Shown here in pieces: positions 18,186 through 26,218 of a stretch of 64,000 nucleotides of DNA (its first letter is position 1; each line of letters opens with the position of its first letter). Both the position numbers and the translations under genes were made by a program. The DNA lies in NCBI GenBank assembly GCA_003987725.1, contig RXJH01000005.1, positions 74,123-138,122 of the forward strand, given 5' to 3'. The notes beneath the pieces were generated by a model. That model was not told the origin of the DNA. It did no database searches and saw nothing but the letters and a program-made list of their open reading frames with translations. Origin of the DNA: Hyphomicrobium sp. (GTDB taxonomy: Bacteria; Pseudomonadota; Alphaproteobacteria; Rhizobiales; Hyphomicrobiaceae).

Positions 18186-19202
18186 ATGATCAGGCATGCG
18201 ATGGTATTTTCGGGGAAAATCAGAGAGAGCGCTGCGGCGACGAGGACGTTCGCGCAGCTGCGTATCGACAGACGTGTACTGTCGACACCCGCGCGCACCA
18301 TTGCGATCTCCAACATTTCGACCGTCAGTGTCGGAACGCACGTAACGGCGCGGCCGAAGGGGCTCTTCTGGCTGATCGCGGCGTTCTTCCTCGTTATGGC
18401 GTTGGGCTCGATGCGGCCGGACTTCTCCTGGGGACCACTGACACCGACCGGCATAACGGTCGTCCTCGGATTCATCGGGCTCGCGTTCGCCGGGCTCGCG
18501 GTTCGCCCCGATGACAAAACGCACTATCTGCTGATCTCGTCGAACGACGGAATCATCTCGAGATTTACCGCACCCGACCGGTCCATTCTCGAAGAGGTCC
18601 GCAGCATTCTGACCGAGAAGATCAACCGCAATGACGAATCGATGACGTTCAACGTTAATTTCGAGCGCGGACAGATCGAAAATCTCGGACCCTCGCATGG
18701 CGGCGGCCACCATCCGTCGGCCCAACCGCACGTCACGACAGGCGGACACCCGGCGCAGCCAGGGAGTAGCGGCGGTACGCAGGATCGAATGCCACCGGCT
18801 GCAACGCAAAGACCGCGGCCGGCACCCGCGCAGCCGGAGCACACAGGCCCCGCACCCCGTCAATCTCAGCCCCAGCCGCACCACCAGCAGCCCCAACGAA
18901 TTCAGCCAGCGCTTCCATCGGCAATGAATGGAGCGGCCGCCCCCGTCGCCGCGTCGGATTCCTTCGTCGATTACACGGGCGTCCTTCCGGCAATCGTCGA
19001 AATGCACCGCTTCTACGCGCGCCAGACGGGCACGCAGCACCTGGAACAGCGACTATCCGAACTCGAGTTGCTGATGCGGGCCGGAACGCCGACTTCGGCG
19101 CAGAAAGGCCGACTGCGGGAATTATCAGGCGAGATGTCCCAGATTCTCGGCGCCTACCCGCAAGCCGTCGAGCTTTTCGAACACATCAACGGCCTCGTCT
19201 GA
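18186..19202 (+). CDS. Membrane protein with DUF6232-like N-terminus and Pro/Gln/His-rich linker
   Basis: A protein of 338 residues. The N-terminal part (about 1-160) has VLSTPARTIAISNISTVSVG followed by two membrane segments (FWLIAAFFLVMALGS and ITVVLGFIGLAFAGLAV) and a strand-rich stretch, an arrangement like DUF6232. Residues about 170-255 form a low-complexity linker rich in Pro, Gln, His and Gly. The C-terminal 80 residues are helical (YARQTGTQHLEQRLSELELLMRAG). No function can be given. The start is ATG 18186; ATG 18201 is equally possible. Confidence 0.65.
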   Translation: MIRHAMVFSGKIRESAAATRTFAQLRIDRRVLSTPARTIAISNISTVSVGTHVTARPKGLFWLIAAFFLVMALGSMRPDFSWGPLTPTGITVVLGFIGLAFAGLAVRPDDKTHYLLISSNDGIISRFTAPDRSILEEVRSILTEKINRNDESMTFNVNFERGQIENLGPSHGGGHHPSAQPHVTTGGHPAQPGSSGGTQDRMPPAATQRPRPAPAQPEHTGPAPRQSQPQPHHQQPQRIQPALPSAMNGAAAPVAASDSFVDYTGVLPAIVEMHRFYARQTGTQHLEQRLSELELLMRAGTPTSAQKGRLRELSGEMSQILGAYPQAVELFEHINGLV

Positions 19203-19208
19203 CGCCTT

Positions 19209-19649
19209 TCATCGCCGGTACTGAACGAACTCGGTCAGCTGACCGACGCGATCGTAAAGCTTTCGCGCTGTCGCGTTGTCGTCTTGGGTGGCCCAATACG
19301 TCCGATTCACGCCGCGCCGATCGGCTTCCGCGTAGATCGCTTCGATAAGCGCGCGCCCCACGCCCTTCCCGCGCGCCTCGGGTGCAACGAAGAGATCTTC
19401 GAGATAGCAGTACCAGGTGAGCGACCACGTCGACCGATGGAAGACGAGAGCCGCAATGCCGAGCGCCTGCCCCTTATCGTCGCGAGCGATCAGCGCCATC
19501 ATGTTGTCCTCTTGCTCAAGGAGGCGCCGCCACGTCAGCGCGATGACATCTTCGGGCACGCTCGCCTTGTAGAAGGCGATGTAATCCCAAAACAGCCGCA
19601 ACCAATCCTGCTCGTCGCTTGCCACAATTGGCCTGACGTTGACCGTCAT
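19209..19649 (-). CDS. GNAT-family N-acetyltransferase
   Basis: A protein of 146 residues with the acetyl-CoA loop VAPEARGKGVGRALIEAIYAEA (residues about 90-110) and YWATQDDNATARKLYDRVG, the end motif of the GNAT fold. It should transfer an acetyl group to an amine, perhaps of a small molecule, but no substrate can be read. I choose ATG 19649 because AAGG lies 8 bp before it; a GTG three codons upstream is possible. It ends 6 bp from the convergent membrane protein gene. Confidence 0.85.
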   Translation of the reverse strand: MTVNVRPIVASDEQDWLRLFWDYIAFYKASVPEDVIALTWRRLLEQEDNMMALIARDDKGQALGIAALVFHRSTWSLTWYCYLEDLFVAPEARGKGVGRALIEAIYAEADRRGVNRTYWATQDDNATARKLYDRVGQLTEFVQYRR

Positions 19650-19874
19650 CTGCTGCACCTTCCCGTCAGTTCTGAGCGTCTCTATGAGGCACCGGGCGCG
19701 TCATGTCAGCCACGCTTTCCTGCACCGGCTCCGTGCGGGCGCGAAGTCGCGCCGGAAATAGCGGCTATTCAGTAACAGGCGGGGTCCCGATCGATGTTCG
19801 CTAATGCCCATTCCTTGAACAATCATATGCTCGCCCGTACAAGTCCGGCTTAGCTCTAGGGACGAAGCGAAGAG

Positions 19875-20987
19875 ATGCGGCAGCTTTCCATTTACATCGC
19901 AGCATTGGCGTCGTTGTTGGCGTTGGCGGCATACAATCCGCTTTCCGCTGAGATTGAAGCCGGTGGATCCGTTAACTTGGACGCCTGCGCCGGCGATACC
20001 ACGCATCTCGGCGTGTCGCGCATCGTCGAAATAAAATCGGATGGCGGACCCAATGTCGGCGGCGACATGCGCGGTGCCGAACAGCTGCTGAACGAAGGCG
20101 AAGTCGTTTTGACGTTCGACGATGGCCCGATGCGGTCGGTGACGAAGCCCATACTCAAGGCGCTCGCTGACCAATGCACCAAAGCCACCTTCTTCATGGT
20201 CGGCCAAATGGCGCTGGCCGACGTCGCGATGGTGCGTGAAGTCGCGGCTGCCGGTCACACGGTCGGCACGCACACCTGGTCGCATAAAAACCTGCGTGCC
20301 GTCTCGCTGGCCAAATCTCAGCAGGAGATCGAGGCAGCGATCTCGACCGTGTCGCAAGCCAAGGGCACGCCTGTCGCCCCGCTTTTCCGCTTCCCGTATC
20401 TGAACTCGACGAAGCAGACGGAGAATTATCTCAAGGGCCGGAATATCGCCGCCATCTGGATCGACGTCGATTCAAAGGATTATCTGACGCGCAGTCCGAA
20501 AGTCGTCCAGCAACGCATCCTCGCGCAGCTCGCCACGGCGAAGAAGGGCATCATCTTGATGCACGACATTCACGCTTGGACTGCCGCCATGCTGCCTGAT
20601 CTCTTGAAGGAACTCCACGACCGCGGCTTCAAGGTCGTCCACTTCGTTCCTGAAGGCCATATCGAGACGATCGCCTCCTACGACGACGCCGCCCAGAAGG
20701 CTCTCGCCGCGAAGGCAGCGAAGAAAGCCGCAAATCCGATCGCCACGCGCTCGATTGTCTGGCCGATGTCACCGGCGCCTGCACCGTCGGCGGAGACAGA
20801 CGTCGCTGCCGTGACAGTACCCGGAACCAAACACAAGCCGAGCCGCTACAAGAAAATTTCGACCAAGCCCTCGATTACCGAAGGCCTATCGGGCGAAAAT
20901 TCCGAAGCTCCAGCGACGGCTGCAAAAAATAAAAAAGGCGTCAAGCCAAAGGAGCCGGAATCGGTCTGGCCGTCCTTCTTCAACTGA
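19875..20987 (+). CDS. Secreted polysaccharide deacetylase (NodB domain)
   Basis: A protein of 370 residues with a signal peptide at the start (IYIAALASLLALAAYNPLSA). The NodB homology domain (about 75-275) has the metal and catalytic residues in TFDDGP (80-85, Asp82/Asp83), HTWSHKNL with His133 and His137, RFPYLNST, DVDSKDY and LMHDIHAW. It should remove acetyl groups from a polysaccharide or peptidoglycan outside the cytoplasm. The C-terminal 90 residues are Ala/Lys/Pro-rich and poorly conserved-looking. It stands alone. Confidence 0.88.
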   Translation: MRQLSIYIAALASLLALAAYNPLSAEIEAGGSVNLDACAGDTTHLGVSRIVEIKSDGGPNVGGDMRGAEQLLNEGEVVLTFDDGPMRSVTKPILKALADQCTKATFFMVGQMALADVAMVREVAAAGHTVGTHTWSHKNLRAVSLAKSQQEIEAAISTVSQAKGTPVAPLFRFPYLNSTKQTENYLKGRNIAAIWIDVDSKDYLTRSPKVVQQRILAQLATAKKGIILMHDIHAWTAAMLPDLLKELHDRGFKVVHFVPEGHIETIASYDDAAQKALAAKAAKKAANPIATRSIVWPMSPAPAPSAETDVAAVTVPGTKHKPSRYKKISTKPSITEGLSGENSEAPATAAKNKKGVKPKEPESVWPSFFN

Positions 20988-21007
20988 TCACACGGCAAGC
21001 CTGGCGC

Positions 21008-21580
21008 TCAGGCTGCCCGATTTGGGCTGGCGCCAGCCGGCGGAGCGTTCCCTGCTGGTGGCGGAGGCATGATCGAACTCTCCCCGACAGCTGGCACGTG
21101 AGCCGAGATCGCCTCGCGCAGGGCTTGCTCCTTCGTGTGATCGAGCGACGTTTGTAGAAGTTCGCCGCCAGTCCCCCTGATCGCCTCCAAAAGCTTGTCT
21201 TCCGTCATCTTCCTGATTTCGACGAAGAGAGCAGCAGTCCCTGGTGTCAGCTTGGACGCCAGTTTCTTCATGAAGTCGTCGTTAATGCCGTAGTCGGAAA
21301 GCGCGCCGCCCAGCGCACCGGAGGCGAGCCCGACCGCCGCGCCAAGCAGCGGCATCAGGAAAATCAAGCCGACCAGCGTTCCCCAGAAGCCGCCGGATAT
21401 GGCGCCCGCAGCGGTCGTATTCATCAGCTGATTGAGTTTCACCCTGCCGTCTTCTCGTCGGACCGCGATCACGGCATCGCCGATCTCGACCAGATACTCG
21501 TTTTGAAGTTGGAGCAGCTTCGTGCGCATTTCTTCGGCTTTCGCCTCGTTCGGATAGACGATGACCACGAGATCGGACAT
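21008..21580 (-). CDS. DUF1269 membrane-associated protein
   Basis: A protein of 190 residues from ATG 21580 (GGAG 7 bp before). DUF1269 proteins have an N-terminal VVIVYPNEAKAEEMRTKL, a central glycine-zipper hydrophobic region (GAISGGFWGTLVGLIFLMPLLGAAVGLASGALGG in pieces, residues about 55-95) and a helical C-terminus (TPGTAALFVEIRKMTEDKL). All are present. Members are common stress-associated proteins of unknown role, probably inserting into membranes through the glycine zipper. The tail is Pro/Ala-rich. Confidence 0.82.
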   Translation of the reverse strand: MSDLVVIVYPNEAKAEEMRTKLLQLQNEYLVEIGDAVIAVRREDGRVKLNQLMNTTAAGAISGGFWGTLVGLIFLMPLLGAAVGLASGALGGALSDYGINDDFMKKLASKLTPGTAALFVEIRKMTEDKLLEAIRGTGGELLQTSLDHTKEQALREAISAHVPAVGESSIMPPPPAGNAPPAGASPNRAA

Positions 21581-21871
21581 GGCGGTATCTCCAGCGTTGA
21601 GAGCCGGATGATCATGCGCCGAACGATCCAACTTCATCGCCAAGGAAATAGATCAAATTGGAGAATGTCGGCCGGAGCTGGTTCCGGCGTTAATCATCGC
21701 ATCGGCCCAGCGATCCGACCTATTTGAGCGCTGCCGGCACAGCCGGCCACGGCATTGCTTTCTGATTTTTAAGGCGTTGGACGGCTTCCGGAAAGATTGG
21801 CGCAGGCAAATTCGCTGCACCCCCGCGATGCGCAGCACGCGCACGACCCTCATGGATCAGGAACGACGAAG

Positions 21872-23416
21872 ATGGATGACACCACGGCAAGCCGCCCCAA
21901 ATCGGTAGGCACAATCGCTTCGCATAAACGGACCCTGGCAGCTTGCGCTGCGGTCGTAGCGGCACTCGGCGCGACCGCCGTCTTTGCCAACACGGACAAT
22001 ATCCCCGGCAAGTCGATGGTGACGCCAGTCGCCGACCTGAGCGCGACGCATCAGGACAGTCAGAGCGAGCCGGGCTTCGCCAATCTCGTCGATCGCGTGA
22101 AACCGGCCGTCGTTTCGGTGTTCGTGAAAGCGGACCAAATCGAAGATGTCGCCAGCATGTCGGATGGTCAGCCGGACGGGCAAGACGAAGGAGACAACCC
22201 GTTCCAGGGCCAGCCTTTCAACTTCCGACAGTTCGGTCCGCAATCGGACAATGGCAATGGCAACGCCAAGCCTCGCCACCACCTCATGCAGGCGCAGGGC
22301 TCCGGCTTCTTCATTTCCGCGGACGGCTATTTGATTACGAACAATCACGTCGTCGACCACGCCAAGAGCGTTGAGGTCGCAATGGAGGATGGAAAACGCT
22401 ATCCCGCCAAAGTGGCAGGCACCGACCCGAAAACGGACATCGCCCTCCTGAAAGTCGAGGGATCTTCCGACTTCCCGTTCGTGCGCTTCGCGCCGTCGAA
22501 GCCGCGCATTGGCGACTGGGTCGTGGCGATGGGCAACCCGTTCGGCCTCGGTGGCACGGTCACGGCAGGCATCGTATCGGCCAACGGCCGCGATATCGGA
22601 GCCGGACCCTATGATGATTTCATTCAGATCGATGCTCCGATCAACAAAGGCAATTCGGGCGGTCCGACGTTCAATCAATTGGGCGAAGTCGTTGGCGTGA
22701 ACACCGCCATCTTCTCTCCGTCGGGTGGCTCGGTTGGTATCGCGTTCGACATTCCTGCCGAAACCGCCAAACACGTCGCCGACGAGCTCAAATCGTCAGG
22801 CCAGGTCGTTCGCGGTTGGATCGGCGTATCGATCCAGCCGGTGACGGCAGACATCGCTGACAGCCTCGGATTGAAGGAGGCCAAAGGCGCATTGGTTGAC
22901 GAGCCGCAAGTCGGCGGCCCTGCGCTTGCAGCAGGGCTGAAAGCTCAGGACGTGATCGTTTCCGTAGATGGGAAGCCGATCAAGGACGGACGCGATCTCG
23001 CCCGCACGATCGCCGGCATGTCGCCCGGCAAAACGATCGATGTCGCGGTCATTCGCGATGGCCACTCCCGGAACTTCGATCTGAAGGTCGGCACCTATCC
23101 CGACGACAAGGCCGCACAAAAGGAGCAGCCTGCCGATACCGACACGAAGCTCGGCATGACACTGGCTCCTGCAGATAGCGTGCAGGGCGCGGGCTCCAGG
23201 GGCGCCGTGGTCGTAAACGTCGATCCTGACGGCACCGCCGCCGAGAAGGGCATTCAGCGGGGCGACATCATTCTGTCGGTCGGAGGCAAATCCGTCTCGG
23301 GCCCGCAGGACATAACCAAGGCGCTGCGTGAGGCCAAGAAGCAGAGTAAACGCGCGGTCCTGATGCAGCTGAAGACCGCCAGCGGCGATCGCTACGTCGC
23401 GATCCCAACCGCCTGA
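21872..23416 (+). CDS. DegP/HtrA-type serine endoprotease (Do family)
   Basis: A periplasmic quality-control protease of 514 residues starting at ATG 21872. A membrane segment or signal peptide (LAACAAVVAALGATAVFA) lies at 22-39. The trypsin-like domain carries the triad His159 (ITNNHVVDHA), Asp189 (DPKTDIALLKV) and Ser262 (NKGNSGGPTF). Two PDZ domains follow (about 300-395 and 420-510), as in DegP/MucD. The acidic Gln/Gly/Asn-rich insert at about 95-135 corresponds to the flexible LA loop. The exact paralogue (DegP, DegQ, MucD) is not certain. The gene stands alone. Confidence 0.92.
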   Translation: MDDTTASRPKSVGTIASHKRTLAACAAVVAALGATAVFANTDNIPGKSMVTPVADLSATHQDSQSEPGFANLVDRVKPAVVSVFVKADQIEDVASMSDGQPDGQDEGDNPFQGQPFNFRQFGPQSDNGNGNAKPRHHLMQAQGSGFFISADGYLITNNHVVDHAKSVEVAMEDGKRYPAKVAGTDPKTDIALLKVEGSSDFPFVRFAPSKPRIGDWVVAMGNPFGLGGTVTAGIVSANGRDIGAGPYDDFIQIDAPINKGNSGGPTFNQLGEVVGVNTAIFSPSGGSVGIAFDIPAETAKHVADELKSSGQVVRGWIGVSIQPVTADIADSLGLKEAKGALVDEPQVGGPALAAGLKAQDVIVSVDGKPIKDGRDLARTIAGMSPGKTIDVAVIRDGHSRNFDLKVGTYPDDKAAQKEQPADTDTKLGMTLAPADSVQGAGSRGAVVVNVDPDGTAAEKGIQRGDIILSVGGKSVSGPQDITKALREAKKQSKRAVLMQLKTASGDRYVAIPTA

Positions 23417-23441
23417 AGGCGATCCGCGTTTAGATTATCGC

Positions 23442-23482
23442 GAAAAAAAGGAGCCGTCCGTCAATAGCTGACGGACGGCTCC
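23442..23482 (-). terminator. Rho-independent terminator downstream of tRNA-Leu
   Basis: A 13-bp perfect stem (23450-23462 with 23470-23482, loop AATAGCT) is followed, reading the minus strand, by a run of seven T at 23443-23449. The T run is on the minus-strand side only, so the terminator serves the tRNA gene, although the hairpin may also help end the convergent protease transcript. Confidence 0.85.
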
Positions 23483-23527
23483 GAAAATCTGAGCCTTGCT
23501 CAAGTACATAAGCACTTGAAAATACAA

Positions 23528-23614
23528 TGGTGCGGTTGAAAGGACTCGAACCTTCACGCCGTTTCCAGCGCTACCACCTCAAGGTAGTGCGTCTACCAAT
23601 TCCGCCACAACCGC
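23528..23614 (-). tRNA. tRNA-Leu (GAG)
   Basis: An 87-nt type II tRNA, including an encoded CCA end (23528-23530). The acceptor stem pairs GCGGTTG with CAACCGC. The D-arm contains GGTAGACGC, the anticodon stem CTACC/GGTAG encloses loop TTGAGGT with anticodon GAG, a long variable arm follows, and the T-arm reads GGTTCGAGTCC. No intron. Confidence 0.97.
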
Positions 23615-23868
23615 AGTCCCGACCCGTAGGATCTGGAAATCGCGAAAGGGCGTTTGGCGCTGCCCAAATCCGCGAAGACGCCGACGTAACAGAGCGTTCT
23701 CACAAACGCAAGCGGCAGTTTGCCAGGGGCACATCAAACCATTTGACCCGGACTCACTCTATATAATGAGATGATCGCTATTACCGGGCTCCGGATCGCC
23801 GGAATCCCGCTTGAATTAGCCGATTTTTGAGGTTCGACGCCGTTCGAGAACCAGCCAGATTAACGCCG

Positions 23869-24573
23869 ATGCCATCCAAATTATCGATTACAAACACCTC
23901 TGCCGCCGTCGATTGGGTCATCAGCAATGGCTACGTCGAATACGACCGCGCCCTCGCCGTGATGGCGCGCCGGACAACGGCAATTCGCGAAGGCCGGGCG
24001 AAGGAACTGGTCTGGCTACTGGAACATCCGCCGCTATACACGGCCGGCACCGGGGCGAAGGAGAAGGACCTTCTGAACCCCCGCTCACTCCCCGTTTATC
24101 ACACCAACCGCGGCGGCCAGTTCACCTATCACGGTCCGGGTCAGCGTGTGGCGTACCTCATGCTCGACCTTGAAACCCGCGGCCGCGATATCCGCAGCCT
24201 CATAACCCACCTCGAAAAATGGCTGATCAATACGCTCGCCGAGTTCAATGTCGTTGGCGAAACGCGGCACGACCGCGTCGGCATCTGGATCAGACGGCCG
24301 TCAAAAGGTGAAGCGGTCGAGGACAAGATCGCCGCCATCGGTCTTCGCGTCAGCCGATGGGTAACCAGCCATGGCATAGCCCTGAACGTCGACCCCGATC
24401 TTTCTCAATTCGACGGCATCGTCCCGTGCGGCATCCGCGATCATGGCGTGACGAGCCTGGCCGGCCTCGGTTTGCCCGTGACGCTCTACGACGTCGACGT
24501 CGCGCTGCGCAGAAGTTTTCAACAGATTTTCGGACCGACGAGACTCATCGAGAGTGATGGCCTCGATATTTAG
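23869..24573 (+). CDS. lipB: Lipoyl(octanoyl) transferase
   Basis: A protein of 234 residues that moves octanoyl from acyl carrier protein to lipoyl domains, the first step of lipoate assembly. Visible motifs are [32 protein letters not shown] (key part), the catalytic lysine in [18 protein letters not shown] and the catalytic cysteine in [15 protein letters not shown]. The start ATG 23869 is the first with a fitting N-terminus. No other lipoate genes lie beside it. Confidence 0.94.
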   Translation: MPSKLSITNTSAAVDWVISNGYVEYDRALAVMARRTTAIREGRAKELVWLLEHPPLYTAGTGAKEKDLLNPRSLPVYHTNRGGQFTYHGPGQRVAYLMLDLETRGRDIRSLITHLEKWLINTLAEFNVVGETRHDRVGIWIRRPSKGEAVEDKIAAIGLRVSRWVTSHGIALNVDPDLSQFDGIVPCGIRDHGVTSLAGLGLPVTLYDVDVALRRSFQQIFGPTRLIESDGLDI

Positions 24574-24612
24574 GCCGAAAGCGGACGATCGGCACGTCAA
24601 CACTCAGGCCGC

Positions 24613-24654
24613 AAAAAGAAAAAGGCGCCTGCATCCGAGGGGGACACAAGCGCC
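24613..24654 (-). terminator. Probable Rho-independent terminator
   Basis: On the minus strand a short GGCGC/GCGCC stem (24650-24654 with 24624-24628) is followed by TTTTTCTTTTT (24623 down to 24613). It would end transcription of the small secreted-protein gene that stops at 24681. The stem is short and its loop long, so this is tentative. Confidence 0.5.
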
Positions 24655-24680
24655 AAACAGGCGATGCCGCAACCTTTTCT

Positions 24681-25058
24681 CTACCTTATTTTCCCCTCTC
24701 CCTCTTTCGAGGCGCTGCCAGCGGGCGGCGCGAGCCCCTTTTCGGAAGAATCGTAGTAGAGAAATCCCCCCTCGACCGAGACGCTTTCCGAACCATCGAG
24801 TTCGTACTCGTCGTTCACATTGTCGTTGAGGCGGACGATGCAGCTCTTCTGACAGACCCCGCCAATCACCTTACCTACTGGCAGAACCGCGTCTTGAAGG
24901 GACGAGCCCTGGGTGATGGTGAGCTTGACCTCATTATCACCTCGGTTTGCAATCGTGGCTGCGGAAGCAGCCGAGGTCATAAGAAGAACTGCGATCATGC
25001 GAGCCGTAAGAGCCAGAAGGTCAAAACGGCCGCTCCTGCGATCGCGGCAGAAATCCAT
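24681..25058 (-). CDS. Small secreted protein of unknown function
   Basis: A protein of 125 residues. A hydrophobic stretch (LLALTARMIAVLLMTSAASA) ending near residue 33 is a signal peptide; an internal ATG at residue 21 is an alternative start. The mature part of about 90 residues has a CxxxC pair (GVCQKSCIVRL, Cys69 and Cys73) and an acidic, strand-like region (NDEYELDGSESVSVEGG). Its start codon overlaps the stop of the 22-residue peptide gene (TAATG), so translation is likely coupled. I do not recognise the family. Confidence 0.6.
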   Translation of the reverse strand: MDFCRDRRSGRFDLLALTARMIAVLLMTSAASAATIANRGDNEVKLTITQGSSLQDAVLPVGKVIGGVCQKSCIVRLNDNVNDEYELDGSESVSVEGGFLYYDSSEKGLAPPAGSASKEGEGKIR

Positions 25059-25126
25059 TACTTCTTCTTCTTAGCTGCCTTCTTGGCAGGAGCCTTCTTG
25101 GCGGCTTTCTTTGCAGCTTTAGCCAT
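25058..25126 (-). CDS. 22-residue Lys/Ala-rich peptide
   Basis: A tiny gene encoding MAKAAKKAAKKAPAKKAAKK plus two lysines, like the tails of bacterial histone H1-like proteins. GAAGGA lies about 10 bp before the ATG at 25126, a good ribosome site, and the TAA overlaps the ATG of the next gene. It may bind DNA or RNA through its charge. The alternative is an upstream leader controlling the downstream secreted protein. The frame stays open 51 codons upstream, but that part looks non-coding. Confidence 0.55.
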   Translation of the reverse strand: MAKAAKKAAKKAPAKKAAKKKK

Positions 25127-25302
25127 TTTAAATCGTCCTTCCGTTTGGATCGTTGACAGACGCACGTCTGTCGACCCGACTCGAGTCAGGTCGTATTGAC
25201 ATTGATTAGATTCAAGACAATGCACAAACGAAATTTGGCGTTTGGTGATATCGGAAATTTCGATAGATGAGTTTTCCACGCATCCGATGAGGATCTCACG
25301 CG

Positions 25303-26151
25303 ATGGACGTCAATCTCGCTCGTACATTCCTCGTCGTCGCCGAGACCGGAAGCTTCGTCGATACGGCACGCAAGCTGAACATTACCCAGTCAACCGTCTC
25401 CGCACGCATCAAAGGCCTGGAAGATCTGCTCGGACGGCCACTTTTCACGCGCTCAAAGTCGGGCGCCGAACTCACCGGCGCCGGCGAACTCTTTCAGAAG
25501 CATGCACTCGCGATGGTCCGCGTTTGGCAACAAGCGCAGCTGCAGGTCTCGCTTGCCGATCAGCATCCTGAGCACATTTCCGTCGGCGCGCCGTTGAGCC
25601 TTTGGGGCGGATTCCTGTTGAAATGGGCCGCAGGATTGCGAGTCCAGATCCCCGGCATCGCGGTTTCCGCGACTGCAGGTGCGTCGGCCATGTTGAGCCA
25701 ACGCCTCATTGAAGGAACGCTCGATCTCGCGATCATGTACCGCCCGTCGCCCCCTCCGGGCCTGACGATCGAACATTTGTTCGACGAGGAGTTCGTTCTG
25801 GTCTCGTCATCGAAAGCGGCCGCGCGGCGAGGCGTTAACGACTATCTGCTCGTCGATTGGGGAACGGATTTCTTGCAGGATCACGCCGCCGCATTTCCCG
25901 AGCACGCAAATCCCGCGATCAGTCTCGATCTCGGACCGATGGGCCTGGACTATCTGCTGGCGAACGAATGCTCTGGATATTTTCCGGCGCGAATGGTGCG
26001 CAAATTGATCGCGCGCGGCCGGGTCAGAGAGCCCAAACGCGCGCGGAAATTCACTTATCCGGTATATATGGTCTATCCGGAAACCCGGAACGAAGAGGCC
26101 TATGAGCCTATTCTGCGCGGTTTGAGGCGGGCGGCCGCCAAGCTCGGCTGA
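25303..26151 (+). CDS. LysR-family transcriptional regulator
   Basis: A regulator of 282 residues. The N-terminal winged helix (MDVNLARTFLVVAETGSF, KLNITQSTVSARIKGLEDLLG, LFTRSKSGAELTGAG) is typical LysR, followed by the substrate-binding domain (GTLDLAIMYRPSPPPGL). GAGGA lies 9 bp before the ATG. The target is unknown; the adjacent minus-strand genes start 177 bp upstream, so the 22-residue peptide unit is the candidate divergent target. Confidence 0.88.
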   Translation: MDVNLARTFLVVAETGSFVDTARKLNITQSTVSARIKGLEDLLGRPLFTRSKSGAELTGAGELFQKHALAMVRVWQQAQLQVSLADQHPEHISVGAPLSLWGGFLLKWAAGLRVQIPGIAVSATAGASAMLSQRLIEGTLDLAIMYRPSPPPGLTIEHLFDEEFVLVSSSKAAARRGVNDYLLVDWGTDFLQDHAAAFPEHANPAISLDLGPMGLDYLLANECSGYFPARMVRKLIARGRVREPKRARKFTYPVYMVYPETRNEEAYEPILRGLRRAAAKLG

Positions 26152-26218
26152 TGGCCCGGCCGCCCCACATCACGCATTGTTTCTATTCCTGACGCCGGAC
26201 CGGCTCAGGCGAACGCGC

